Below, piece by piece: positions 1-8,847 of a stretch of DNA of 64,000 bases. The position numbers were made by a program, and so were the translations under genes. The notes beneath the pieces were generated by a model. It saw only the letters and a program-made list of their open reading frames with translations. It did no database searches and was not told the DNA's origin. Origin of the DNA: an uncultured Oscillospiraceae bacterium (GTDB taxonomy: Bacteria > Bacillota > Clostridia > Oscillospirales > Oscillospiraceae). The stretch covers positions 17,524-81,523 of the forward strand of contig CAKTRT010000001.1 in assembly GCA_934597535.1 (NCBI GenBank), read 5' to 3'. The number at the start of each line of letters is the position of its first letter. Within the stretch, counting starts at the first letter, position 1.

Positions 1-81
1 CTGCTGCATCGCGGTCTCGATCGCCCGCTTCTTGTCGTCCGCCATCGCGGCGGCCGCCTTGGTCTGAGACTTTTCTGCCAT
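1..81 (-). CDS. recA: Recombinase RecA, N-terminal fragment (cut by window edge)
   Basis: Only the first 27 codons are inside the window. The translation begins MAEKSQTK and continues ADDKKRAIETAMQQ, which resembles the RecA N-terminal helix that precedes the usual IEKQFGKG segment; the ATPase core lies beyond the edge. A GGGAGG ribosome site sits 9 bases before the ATG. It follows prmC by 43 bp on the same strand and so is probably the last known gene of the DUF1385-prmC-recA operon. RecA would catalyse strand exchange and SOS co-protease activity. The family call rests on a short stretch only. Confidence 0.72.
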   Translation of the reverse strand, partial: MAEKSQTKAAAAMADDKKRAIETAMQQ

Positions 82-124
82 GTTCACTTTCCTCCCGAAG
101 CTTTATGTTAACTGTAATCGCTTT

Positions 125-991
125 TCAGATATGGTCGCACCGCGTGCCAAACACCACGCGCGGGATATTATTGAGATCTTTTACGACCTGAATGTCGCCA
201 AAGCCGCCCGAGCGCATGACGCGCAGCACACTGTCCGCCTGCCCGATGCCGACCTCAAAAAAGAGCATCCCGTTTTCGCGCAGCGTATCGCGCCACTTCT
301 CACAGATCACGCGGTAAAAGTCCAGTCCGTCCTCCCCGCCGTCGAGCGCAAGGCGCGGCTCGTGCTCGCGCACGGAGGGGTCGAGCATGTCCACATCGCG
401 CGAGGGAATGTACGGCGGATTGCTGACGATAAAATCAAACTCGCCGAGCGACCGCGAGGGTTTTTCGCGCGCGTCGAGCTTCATGCTCGTCACGCGCCCT
501 GTGAGACTGCTGCGGCGGATGTTCTGGCGGCAGACCTTGAGCGCCTCGTCGTCCAGCTCGCCGAGCAGCACACGGGCGCGCGGCAGATTGGCCGCAGCGG
601 CAAGCCCGATGCAGCCGCTGCCCGCGCAGAGATCGAGGATGCGGCAGCTCTCCAGCATCCGCGCCGCGTCGATCAGCTTCGTCACCAGCACCTCCGTGTC
701 AGGCCGCGGAATGAGCACGGCAGGCGAAATATCGAGCGGCAGGCCATAAAACTCCCACTCGCCGATCAGGTACGCCACCGGCTCGCCGGACAGGTGCCGC
801 TGCACAAGCCTGCGCGCCGCGCTCTCTACCTCGGGCGGCGCGTAGAGCAAGCTGTCGCGCACCAGCTCCTCGCGCGTTTTGCCCGCCGCAGAGCATACCA
901 GCTCGCGCGCCGACTGCGTTGCCTCCTCATCGCCCGCGCGTCTCAGCTCCGTGCGCAGGTCAAGGTAAAGGTTGTTGTATGTAATGGCCAT
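125..991 (-). CDS. prmC: Peptide chain release factor N5-glutamine methyltransferase PrmC
   Basis: This 288-residue protein matches PrmC/HemK in length and order: an N-terminal helical domain, then a class I SAM-dependent methyltransferase fold with the glycine-rich loop LDLCAGSGCIG and the catalytic NPPY motif (SNPPYIP) that binds the glutamine amide. PrmC methylates the GGQ glutamine of release factors RF1 and RF2 in the cytoplasm. The start codon lies just after the DUF1385 stop (TAA-G-ATG), so the two are translationally linked. prmC next to DUF1385 is a common clostridial arrangement. Confidence 0.95.
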   Translation of the reverse strand: MAITYNNLYLDLRTELRRAGDEEATQSARELVCSAAGKTREELVRDSLLYAPPEVESAARRLVQRHLSGEPVAYLIGEWEFYGLPLDISPAVLIPRPDTEVLVTKLIDAARMLESCRILDLCAGSGCIGLAAAANLPRARVLLGELDDEALKVCRQNIRRSSLTGRVTSMKLDAREKPSRSLGEFDFIVSNPPYIPSRDVDMLDPSVREHEPRLALDGGEDGLDFYRVICEKWRDTLRENGMLFFEVGIGQADSVLRVMRSGGFGDIQVVKDLNNIPRVVFGTRCDHI

Positions 992-992
992 C

Positions 993-1955
993 TTACCACG
1001 TGTCCTTGCCTTTCTCCTCGGGGATCACCAGCTCAAGCGCGCGGATGGCAACCTCAAGCATGCTGTCGTCCGGCTCGTTGGTGGTAAAATTCTGAAGCCA
1101 GAGCCCCGGCTTCGCCAGAAAATTCGTCACCGGGTTGTCATGTCCGCCGACGTAGCGGTTGAACTCATATGTCACGCCGATGATAGGCACGAGCAGCAGC
1201 AGATGCAGTCCCATGCGCACCCACATGTTGCGCCAGTCCACAAAGCTGAACACCACGCTGGATACGAGGATGGACACCACCACGACCACAAAAAGGAAGC
1301 TCGTGCCGCAGCGCGGATGGTGGCGCGGCTGGATGCGGCAGTTCTCCACCGTCAGCGGCAGGCCCGCCTCATAGCAGAAAATGGTCTTGTGCTCCGCGCC
1401 ATGGTACTGGAACACGCGGTAAATATCCTTTTGCTTTGAACACAGCAGCAGATATCCGAAAAAGATCAGCAACTTGATGACGGATTCGATCAGATTGTGT
1501 ACCGCCGCGCTTTTGATGAACGGGTCGATAAAGCCGGCAAGGAAGGTCGGCAGCAGGAAAAAGAGCAGGATCGTCAGCCCCAGTGACAGCACGACCGCCA
1601 GCGCCGTGACGAATTTCTGCATTTTCTCATTGCCGAGCTTTTTTTCGAGCCACTTGTCGAACTTGCTCGGCTCGGCCGGGTCGTCATCGGGGAAATAGTC
1701 CGCCGAGAACATCAGCGCCTTGACGCCCTTGACCATGGAATCGACGAACGTGACCGCGCCGCGGATGATGGGCAGGCCCAGAATGGGATATTTGTCGCGC
1801 ACAAGCGTCAGCTCCTCGACCTTCTCGACAAGCCCGTCCGGCGAGCGGACGACGATGGCCTGCTTGCCCGGGCCGCGCATCAGAATGCCTTCGATCAGAG
1901 CCTGTCCGCCGATGCTGGTGCGGAATTTCGGTTTGGGGGTGGTTTCATTTGCCAT
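993..1955 (-). CDS. DUF1385 membrane protein
   Basis: This 320-residue protein belongs to the DUF1385 family (early IGGQALIEGILMRGP motif and several hydrophobic segments, about residues 95-125, 150-170 and 210-260). Also visible is the family-typical YHGAEHK motif followed by a Cys/Arg/His-rich stretch (CRIQPRHHPRCGTSF). The function is unknown; it is an inner-membrane protein frequently encoded beside prmC or prfA. I chose the internal ATG (MANETT) because AAAGGAGA lies 7 bases upstream; a start 36 bases earlier has no ribosome site. Confidence 0.9.
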   Translation of the reverse strand: MANETTPKPKFRTSIGGQALIEGILMRGPGKQAIVVRSPDGLVEKVEELTLVRDKYPILGLPIIRGAVTFVDSMVKGVKALMFSADYFPDDDPAEPSKFDKWLEKKLGNEKMQKFVTALAVVLSLGLTILLFFLLPTFLAGFIDPFIKSAAVHNLIESVIKLLIFFGYLLLCSKQKDIYRVFQYHGAEHKTIFCYEAGLPLTVENCRIQPRHHPRCGTSFLFVVVVVSILVSSVVFSFVDWRNMWVRMGLHLLLLVPIIGVTYEFNRYVGGHDNPVTNFLAKPGLWLQNFTTNEPDDSMLEVAIRALELVIPEEKGKDTW

Positions 1956-1979
1956 GGGGGTTCTCCTTTTTCTGTGGAT

Positions 1980-2008
1980 AGTATAACACATCTTTTGCTA
2001 AAATACAA
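1980..2008 (-). promoter_or_regulatory. SigA-type promoter for DUF1385-prmC-recA
   Basis: Reading leftward: TTGTAT, a 17-bp spacer, then TATACT, ending 25 bp before the DUF1385 ATG. It lies immediately downstream of the histidine kinase stop codon, marking the border between the two operons. Confidence 0.75.
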
Positions 2009-2022
2009 CAGTTGTTCTATTT

Positions 2023-3462
2023 TTAATTTATTTTCAGCGGAATGGCGATGGTCACCACCGCTCCGCCGCCGTCTGCGTTGGCGATGTCGAATGTGCCGCC
2101 GTGCAAACGCACGATCTCATCGCACACGGCAAGGCCGATGCCGCTGCCGCGCGCCTTGGACGAGCCCTTGTAAAACTTCTGCTTGACGAACGGCAGCTCC
2201 GCCTCGGGGATTCCAGGGCCGTAGTCGCGCACGCGGATGACAAAGCTCCCATCCTCCTGTGCGGCGCTCACGTCGATGCGCTTGCCGCTGCCGCCGTGCT
2301 TGGCGGCATTGTCCAGCACGTTGCAGAAGACCTGCTTCATCCGCTCGCTGTCCGCCGCAACGGGGGGCACGTCCTCATCAGGCCCCTTGTAGCTCACCTC
2401 GATCCCCTCCTGCCGGAACAGCTCAAAATAGGTGTACACTGCATCCTCCAGCTCGCCAGCAAGATCCACGCTCTCCACACGCAGCGTAAAGCGCCCATCC
2501 TGCATCTTGGTGAATTCCAGCAGTTCCTCTACCATCGTCGTCAGCCGGCGCGACTCCTTCAGGATGATGCCGAGACCGCGCTTCGTCTGCTCGATGTTCG
2601 CGCCGGGGTCGGCAGAAAGCGTCTCCGCCCAGCCGCTGATGGCGGTGAGCGGCGTGCGCAGCTCGTGGGAGACCGAGGAGATAAATTCCTGCTGGATCTT
2701 CTCCGCCTGACTGATCTTGAGCGACATGTCGTTGATGTTGTCCACCAGCTCGCCCAGCTCGTCTCGGTAGCGGTTCTCGATCAGGATGCCATAGCTGCCG
2801 CCCGAGATGCGCCGCGCCGCGTCGCTCACGACCGCAACAGGCTCGACGACATTGTTGATAAAAATGGCGTTCGACGCGGCGATCAGCGCCACGCAGGCCA
2901 GCGCGATGGCCGAGGCGATGAGCGAGTCGATCAGCACGCGGTGCTGCGCCTCGCGCAGCGAGGTCACGTACCGCAGCACCCCGATGACGCGGGAATTGAA
3001 ATACAGCGGGTAGGAGATCGAAAGGATGTCCTCCCCCGTCTGCGGATCGCGCCCCTGAAAAAACTTTGTCTCGCCGGACACGGCAGCGGCAATATCGTCC
3101 GTACCGGGTGAGGTGCCGGCCGTCAGCCCGTAGGACGAGACCTGCACGCGCCCGTTGGTGTTGATGAATTGCAGCTCGATCGTGTCCTTCTCCTCAAAGG
3201 TCTCCGCCGAGTAGGACGCCAGACGGTAATACTCGCTGTAGCTCTTTACGCCGTAGCCCGCAAAGGTCTCGGCGGCGATGCGGGCGCGGCTTTCGAGGCC
3301 CGTGCGCATCGCGTTGTAGTAATACTCCTGCACGCCCACAGTAAAAAGCGTCACCGCCAGCACGAGCAGCAGCAGGATCGGCAGCGCCGCCGAAAGCAGC
3401 CAGCGCTGGCGCAGGCCGCGGATATGCAGCGCCGCGGAAAGTCCCTTTTTTGTCTCCGGCAC
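2023..3462 (-). CDS. Membrane sensor histidine kinase
   Basis: 479 residues in the OmpR-partner layout. TM1 is about residues 22-43, an extracellular sensor about 44-178, and TM2 about 180-202. A HAMP linker spans about 203-255, HisKA carries the phospho-acceptor His266 in SVSHELRTPL, and the HATPase_c domain has an N box (FCNVLDNAAKHG) and G boxes (DYGPGIP, GSGIGLAV). Translation starts at GTG, 8 bases after AAGGAGG. It follows the response regulator by 41 bp and is its likely cognate kinase. The signal is unknown; the upstream lipoprotein may contribute to sensing (inference). Confidence 0.93.
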   Translation of the reverse strand: MPETKKGLSAALHIRGLRQRWLLSAALPILLLLVLAVTLFTVGVQEYYYNAMRTGLESRARIAAETFAGYGVKSYSEYYRLASYSAETFEEKDTIELQFINTNGRVQVSSYGLTAGTSPGTDDIAAAVSGETKFFQGRDPQTGEDILSISYPLYFNSRVIGVLRYVTSLREAQHRVLIDSLIASAIALACVALIAASNAIFINNVVEPVAVVSDAARRISGGSYGILIENRYRDELGELVDNINDMSLKISQAEKIQQEFISSVSHELRTPLTAISGWAETLSADPGANIEQTKRGLGIILKESRRLTTMVEELLEFTKMQDGRFTLRVESVDLAGELEDAVYTYFELFRQEGIEVSYKGPDEDVPPVAADSERMKQVFCNVLDNAAKHGGSGKRIDVSAAQEDGSFVIRVRDYGPGIPEAELPFVKQKFYKGSSKARGSGIGLAVCDEIVRLHGGTFDIANADGGGAVVTIAIPLKIN

Positions 3463-3503
3463 GCAGCATTCCTCCTTCCGCGCCGTGCTTTATCCGTTGC
3501 CGT

Positions 3504-4190
3504 TCACACCGTCCACTTATAGCCGAAGCCCCAGACCGTTGAAATGTATTTCGGCTCCTGCGCGTCATCCTCGATCTTCAGACGCAGGCGCCGGACGTTC
3601 ACATCCACGATCTTCAGCTCGCCGAAATAGCCCTTGCCCCACACCGCGTCAAGGATCTCCTCGCGCCCGAGGGCCTTGCCCCGATTTTCCATAAAGAGCT
3701 TTACAATAGAATATTCCAGCTGCGTCAGCTTCACCCGCTCGCCGTTTTTCTCCAGCGTCCGGTTGCTCAGGTTCAGCAGGAACGGCGGCTGATACAGCTC
3801 TCCCGTGCGCTGCGGGGCGCTCTCGCCTGTGCGGCGCAGCAGCGCATCCACGCGCGCAGTCAGCTCGGCGGGGGAAAAGGGCTTGGTCACGTAATCGTCC
3901 GCGCCGGTCATCAGCCCCGTCACCTTGTCCATCTCCTGCGCTCTCGCCGTCAGCATGATCACGCCGATCTGCGCATTCGTTGCGCGGATGCGGCGGCAGA
4001 CCTCAAAGCCGTCGATGTCCGGCAGCATGATGTCCAGCAGGCATACGCGCGTATCGGGATTGTCCTGCAATTTCCGCAGCGCTTCTTCGCCGCGCTCGGC
4101 CTCCACGACCTCGTAGCCCGCGCGCTGCAGATTGATCACGATAAAGCTGCGGATGCTGGCCTCGTCTTCCAGCACCAGTACCTTTTTCAT
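3504..4190 (-). CDS. OmpR/PhoB-family response regulator
   Basis: 228 residues: a receiver domain (1-120) with acidic pocket E8/D9, phospho-acceptor Asp53 (LLDIMLPD), Thr81 and Lys103 (VTKPF), then a winged-helix DNA-binding domain (about 130-228) ending in the usual TVWGFGYKW motif. It lies between the lipoprotein gene (14 bp gap) and the kinase. Ribosome site GAGGGGGAAG. It is expected to bind DNA as a phosphorylated dimer; its target genes cannot be read from the window. Confidence 0.94.
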   Translation of the reverse strand: MKKVLVLEDEASIRSFIVINLQRAGYEVVEAERGEEALRKLQDNPDTRVCLLDIMLPDIDGFEVCRRIRATNAQIGVIMLTARAQEMDKVTGLMTGADDYVTKPFSPAELTARVDALLRRTGESAPQRTGELYQPPFLLNLSNRTLEKNGERVKLTQLEYSIVKLFMENRGKALGREEILDAVWGKGYFGELKIVDVNVRRLRLKIEDDAQEPKYISTVWGFGYKWTV

Positions 4191-4204
4191 TTCACTTCCC
4201 CCTC

Positions 4205-5527
4205 TCAGTTATCGCCCGTGGTCCATTCGGCCACGATGAGCGAAAAGCGGTCGCGCAGCGACGTTTCATCCAGCGCCGCGCCCCATGCCTTGCCCAGCTC
4301 GGCAGCATAGGTCGCCTCCACCTGCCGCGCAAGCGTAAAGCGCCCGTCGGCGCTCGCCAGTTCCTCGCGCGCCTCGCCTGTAAAGCGGTAGACCGTCAGC
4401 AGCCTTTCCACCGTACCGCTCTCATCTATGCGGTAAAAGCTCACGCTCGTTTCCTCCGTGCCGGCCGAGCGCTCGGCGGCAAGCGAAGAGATCTCCCACT
4501 CCTCCGGCAGCGTCAGGCTCCAGCCGTCCGGCACATCGTGGAAGCAGCTGCACACATCGTTCGTCTCTCCCTCGGCGCTGTACTGCCGCCAGACGGCGCA
4601 GTACAGTGCGCTGTGCTCTTCATCAAGGTTCCGCAGCGCGCGCGAATCCGGCGCCTCGGTCACGCCGTCGTTGTTCGCATCGCATGGATAGAGCCCAAGG
4701 AAGGCCGACGCGGCGGGGATCTGGTTGCCGTCGGGACCGAGAGCGACGTTCTGCAGCCGCCCGTTCCGCAGTGCGAGCACATCCGTCACCGTCATATTGT
4801 CCGCCGTCACGCCCGTAACGAACAGCGCGCCCTCTCCGCCGGTAAGCGTCCCGGCCGAGAGCCGGCTCAGCTCCGCCACAGCCATCGACAGCCGCAGCGA
4901 GGACTGCACACGCAGCGTCTGCCCGTCCCAGCCGTACAGATCGACACACGCAGCGCTTTCCGCGTTGCTGTAGATGATGAGCAGCTCCTGCTTGCCGTCG
5001 CCGTCAAGGTCGAGATTGGCATAACGGGAGTAGCCTGTGACGAGCAGCGCCTCCGGCGTGCCGCGCCGGAGCGGGTAGACCGCAAACCCCTGCACATCCA
5101 AGCTGCTTTTGTAGCCCACAAGCAGCTCGCGCCGCCCATCGCCGTCCAGATCGGCGTAATTGATGCTGTAAATGGAAGCGGAAGTGCCCTCAATGACGGC
5201 ATACTGCTCATAGCTGTCGCCGTCCGCCTTGAAGATATAGATCTTCACCGGCTTTTCATCACTTGTCTTGCGGAAGAAGGCGACCGCCTCTTCGCTGCCA
5301 TCGCCGTCCAGATCGACCATCTGCACGCTCTGCAAATTGCTGCCCGAGGTCGGCGCGGCATATTCCGCGCCGTTCGACAGCAGGGCGTCGATCTGTTTTT
5401 CCAGCGATTCATACTCTCCTGCAAGCTTCGGCAGGCGGTAGAGCGAGGTCTCCGGCGTTGTGAACATACAGCCGGTGAGCACCAGCGCAAGCGCGCTGCC
5501 CGCCAGCATCGCCAAAAGCTTTTTCAT
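4205..5527 (-). CDS. Secreted lipoprotein with FG-GAP/VCBS-like acidic repeats
   Basis: 440 residues from the ATG preceded by GAGGGGG. The signal peptide ends in a lipobox (LVLTGC, Cys about residue 18), predicting a lipid-anchored extracellular protein. Three calcium-loop-like repeats of type DLDGDGxxE (near residues 70, 115 and 160) recall FG-GAP/VCBS beta-propeller blades. The C-terminal half has no recognisable domain. It is the first gene of a three-gene cassette with the response regulator and kinase, so it may modulate the sensor. A longer reading frame continues upstream but lacks a ribosome site and has out-of-character composition. Confidence 0.75.
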   Translation of the reverse strand: MKKLLAMLAGSALALVLTGCMFTTPETSLYRLPKLAGEYESLEKQIDALLSNGAEYAAPTSGSNLQSVQMVDLDGDGSEEAVAFFRKTSDEKPVKIYIFKADGDSYEQYAVIEGTSASIYSINYADLDGDGRRELLVGYKSSLDVQGFAVYPLRRGTPEALLVTGYSRYANLDLDGDGKQELLIIYSNAESAACVDLYGWDGQTLRVQSSLRLSMAVAELSRLSAGTLTGGEGALFVTGVTADNMTVTDVLALRNGRLQNVALGPDGNQIPAASAFLGLYPCDANNDGVTEAPDSRALRNLDEEHSALYCAVWRQYSAEGETNDVCSCFHDVPDGWSLTLPEEWEISSLAAERSAGTEETSVSFYRIDESGTVERLLTVYRFTGEAREELASADGRFTLARQVEATYAAELGKAWGAALDETSLRDRFSLIVAEWTTGDN

Positions 5528-5750
5528 GCATCCGCCCCCTCTCGCCTCTTTCGATAATCGTTCTAAGATATCATAGCACAGCGCCGCACAAAAAGGTAGT
5601 CCTTTCTGTAAATTCTTCCGCTGCGTTTCCCGTTTTCCGCCCGCAAGCGGCGGCCGCTCCTGACCGCAATTCCCAATGCCGCGCGCGTCAGGGCTGCGCC
5701 GCTCGTCCCACCGCAGCGAATGCGCGGCGGCGGGCTGTGATTTGAAAACC

Positions 5751-5789
5751 GAAACGAGAGGGAAAGACGACGTCTTTCCCTCTCGTTTC
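5751..5789 (-). terminator. Intrinsic terminator of the SLH glycosidase-like gene
   Basis: A near-perfect hairpin with a 19-base arm GAAACGAGAGGGAAAGACG starts 8 bp after the stop of the SLH protein and is followed on the minus strand by TTTTCAAAT. Confidence 0.75.
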
Positions 5790-5796
5790 AGCTTGT

Positions 5797-8730
5797 TTAC
5801 AGCATCTTGTAAAGCACCGTGGCGATCTGTGCGCGCGTCATCGGCGCGTCGGGGCAGAAGCGCCCGTCGCCCATGCCAGAGAGAATGCCCATCGCACACA
5901 GCGTGCTCACATACTCCGCCGACCACGACTGGATGCTCGCCTTATCGGTAAAGGTCAGCGCGGGCGAGGCATAGCCCTTTTCAAGGAGACGACCCAGCAT
6001 CGTCACGACCTCCTGCCGGCTGACGTTTGCCTTGGGGTTAAAGTAGAGCCTGCCGGACTTGTCGGCGCTGCCCTGGATCACGCCGAGGGCGTACATCGCT
6101 CTGGCTCCGCTCATCGCCCAGGAGTCGATCTTATCCGCATCGGCAAAGGGCAGCGTCACGCCGCTGTAGTCCTGCGAGGGCGCAAGATAGCGCTCAAGCA
6201 GCACGGCAAATTCCTGGCGAGTGATGTTCGTCTCCGGCTCGAACCTCCCGCTGCCCGAACCGTTGGTAATGCCGCTGCGGCTGAGATAGGAGACCGCCGC
6301 ATTCGCCCAGTGTCCCTTCATATCGGTAAAGGCAGGCGTTGTATCCGCCGCCGCGGTATCCACGCTTGCGCGGGCAAGATTGCCGCTGGCATCGCCCGCC
6401 GTCACGGTCAGGCGGTGCTGCGCGCCGTCGGCTGCGGGAAGCGTCACGCTCAGCGCGCCGGTCGAGGCGCTGTAGCTGTAGCTCGAAAGGCTCTTGCCGT
6501 CGTAGCTCACGCGCAGCGTGGGCACAGCCGTACCGTCCACGTCATCCTTCACCGTGCCGGTCACGGTGTTCGACGCCGCGTCGTACTTCAGCGTGACCGC
6601 CGGCGCGGCAGCGTCGGCAAGGCCGCCGTAGGCCAGCACGAGCTGATCGAGATAGATCGCACCGATGTGCTCCGTCTCCGCCGTGACGGCAAGGCCCGTC
6701 ACGGCTGTCGCCGTGCCGAGCGGCGCGGTGATCTGCTTCCAGCCGGTAAAGTCAAGCGTTCCAAGATCCACATAGCCGAGATTCGTCACAAGCGAGAGCC
6801 GCGCGCCGCTGCCGTCGCCATAGACCCAGAAGTTGAGCTGGTCGTAGTTTGAGGGCACCGTGTAGGAAAGGCCGATATAGGCGTTCCCCTGACCGGTGGC
6901 GTAGTCAAGCTTTGCCGAGGCATAGCCGTTGTGAACATATTTTATGTCCGCATTGCGTGAGAGCATGGCGCGCGTGCCGGTCGTTGTGGCAAACACATCC
7001 TCAAAGTCCTCGAGCGTGCGCAGCGCGCGGGCCGAAACAGTCACGGGGATCGTGACCGACACCGAGCCGAGACTGACGCTCACACTGCCGCTGCCGATCT
7101 GGCTGCCGGCGGTCAATACGCCGTCCTCGATCGTGCCGACGCCGCCCTGCACGCTCCAGGTAAAGCCCTTGTTATCGCCCACCGCCGGAAGGTGGCGGTA
7201 GACCGCCGAGGCAGAAAGCTCCGCCTTTTCGCCCACGCTCAGCGAGATCGCGGTGACGGGCTTGTCGTTCTGCCGCACGCTGATGCTGTCCGCCGAAGGG
7301 ACGACCTGAAGCGTCACCGTCTCGCTCGCGCCGCCCGCGCTCGCGCGCACGGTGACCGAGCCGGAGGCAGGCATGGTGAGCACGCCGCCCGCAACGCTGC
7401 CGCGGTCAGCCGAGAGCATAACGCTCGACTGCGGCATGGGGATATAGTTGCTGTCCAGCGCGACCGCCGTGAGCTTTACCTGCGCGTTCGGCAGGGCAAA
7501 CGCGCTCTCGCTGGCAAGATAAACGTGCGCGACCATATTGGTCGGCCGCGCGTCGGCCACAAGGAAGATGTGATTCGTCACGGCGCGCTCCGTGCCGCCC
7601 GAGGGCTTGCTGACGAGCGAAGCCGCCGTCCCGGCGGGACTGGTCGCCACCATTGCCGTCGAGCCGCCGCCGTCCAGACTCACCGCCGTCACACAGTCCA
7701 GCTCCACCATGCGCTGCGCCACCTGCGTGAGCGTTGCGCCGATGGAATAGCCGTTCTGGCGGCCGTCGATGGTGTAGAGCACGAGCGAGCCGTCGGCGCG
7801 CAGACCCGCGGCCGTGCGGGGCGCCGCACCGTTGACAAGGCCCGTGCAGACCTGCCCGTTCTCTACAAGCTGATAATAGGCGCCGACCATGTTGGTCACG
7901 CTGTTCCATTCGGGGCTCTGCGCGCTGACGGACACCGTCACGCGTTCGCCGGGAACAAGCGCGCGCAGCTGTTCGGCGTACCCCGCCGCGCCGCGGTTGG
8001 CTGAAAGGACATAGCGTCCCGCGCCCACGAGCGTATCCGTGCTGCCGTCGAGCACCTGCTCGACCATCAGCGTGAGCCCGCCGCCGATGGACAGCGAGCC
8101 GCCGATCACCGAGCACACAACATCCACGCCCGCCTCGCTCGTACCCGTGGTGCCGCGCGCGTTGAATGCGGAATCATAAAGGTAAATGCCGTAGCCGCTC
8201 TGACGCACCTGATCGAGCGCAGCGATCTTGAAGCTCGCGCCGCGGTCGCTCTGGGCGTAGATGCTCAGCGCGGGCTTGCCCATCACAACGCTGCCGTCAT
8301 CGCGGAAGCCCACGGCGTAATACTCGTTTGACGTGCTGCGCAGCGTGCCGTTCGTCATCACACTGCCGAGCGCAACGCCCGTCGCCGTGTCGTAATAGTC
8401 TCCGTTCACGCCAGCCACCACACGGTAGCCCTGCGCCTCCAGCGTCTTCGCCGCGGCGGAAACGGTCGTCAGCTGTGTGGCATAATCGCCGGCTGTCACA
8501 ACAGGCTTTACGCGCGTGTTGGGCGAATAGACGACATAATTCTCCTGCCGGAGATCGGAATAGGTATTGCTCCAGAACGTGCCTGCGTTGAGCTGCGTGC
8601 GTTCGTTGACCGTAACGGACGACGCCGTCAAATCGTCTCCGAGCGCGTCGGATGCCAGCGCGGTCAGCGGCGCGGCCGTCAGCACAACGGCAAGCGAAAG
8701 GGAAAGAAACTTGCGAATAATGGATCTCAC
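5797..8730 (-). CDS. SLH-anchored phosphodiester glycosidase (NAGPA/DUF2233) family protein
   Basis: 977 residues from a GTG 6 bases after AAGGAGG; the ATG 42 bases upstream has no ribosome site. A signal peptide (about 1-27, cleavage near ALA-SD) is followed by a phosphodiester-glycosidase domain (about 75-395) with GVNGDYYD and the hallmark SLDGGGSTAM (Asp about 353). Next come Ig-like/BIG-type beta modules (about 400-600), a carbohydrate-module-like section (about 600-720) and three S-layer homology motifs (about 800-977). Relatives cleave or recognise GlcNAc-phosphodiester structures such as teichoic or exopolysaccharide linkages. The protein is probably non-covalently bound to pyruvylated wall polymer. 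The substrate is unknown. Confidence 0.88.
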   Translation of the reverse strand: MRSIIRKFLSLSLAVVLTAAPLTALASDALGDDLTASSVTVNERTQLNAGTFWSNTYSDLRQENYVVYSPNTRVKPVVTAGDYATQLTTVSAAAKTLEAQGYRVVAGVNGDYYDTATGVALGSVMTNGTLRSTSNEYYAVGFRDDGSVVMGKPALSIYAQSDRGASFKIAALDQVRQSGYGIYLYDSAFNARGTTGTSEAGVDVVCSVIGGSLSIGGGLTLMVEQVLDGSTDTLVGAGRYVLSANRGAAGYAEQLRALVPGERVTVSVSAQSPEWNSVTNMVGAYYQLVENGQVCTGLVNGAAPRTAAGLRADGSLVLYTIDGRQNGYSIGATLTQVAQRMVELDCVTAVSLDGGGSTAMVATSPAGTAASLVSKPSGGTERAVTNHIFLVADARPTNMVAHVYLASESAFALPNAQVKLTAVALDSNYIPMPQSSVMLSADRGSVAGGVLTMPASGSVTVRASAGGASETVTLQVVPSADSISVRQNDKPVTAISLSVGEKAELSASAVYRHLPAVGDNKGFTWSVQGGVGTIEDGVLTAGSQIGSGSVSVSLGSVSVTIPVTVSARALRTLEDFEDVFATTTGTRAMLSRNADIKYVHNGYASAKLDYATGQGNAYIGLSYTVPSNYDQLNFWVYGDGSGARLSLVTNLGYVDLGTLDFTGWKQITAPLGTATAVTGLAVTAETEHIGAIYLDQLVLAYGGLADAAAPAVTLKYDAASNTVTGTVKDDVDGTAVPTLRVSYDGKSLSSYSYSASTGALSVTLPAADGAQHRLTVTAGDASGNLARASVDTAAADTTPAFTDMKGHWANAAVSYLSRSGITNGSGSGRFEPETNITRQEFAVLLERYLAPSQDYSGVTLPFADADKIDSWAMSGARAMYALGVIQGSADKSGRLYFNPKANVSRQEVVTMLGRLLEKGYASPALTFTDKASIQSWSAEYVSTLCAMGILSGMGDGRFCPDAPMTRAQIATVLYKML

Positions 8731-8777
8731 GATATGCCTCCTTGATCGATACGCCTTTGGGTCGGTAAACATAACAC

Positions 8778-8806
8778 AGTATAGCAGATGGTTCCCGATA
8801 AGTAAA
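8778..8806 (-). promoter_or_regulatory. Promoter for the SLH glycosidase-like gene
   Basis: TTTACT, 17 bp, TATACT on the minus strand, about 48 bp upstream of the GTG start. The -10 is good and the -35 weak. Confidence 0.55.
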
Positions 8807-8816
8807 GACGCAGAAA

Positions 8817-8835
8817 AGCGGAAAAAGTTTCCGCT
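8817..8835 (-). terminator. Terminator after hemW
   Basis: Hairpin AGCGGAAA / TTTCCGCT with a 3-base loop, followed by TTTCTG on the minus strand, 13 bp beyond the hemW stop. Confidence 0.6.
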
Positions 8836-8847
8836 TCCCCGTTATTT

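Noticed and set aside
5528-5926. N-terminal extension of the FG-GAP-like lipoprotein
   Set aside because: The extension has no ribosome site, would hide the signal peptide and overlaps the terminator and the SLH gene's end.
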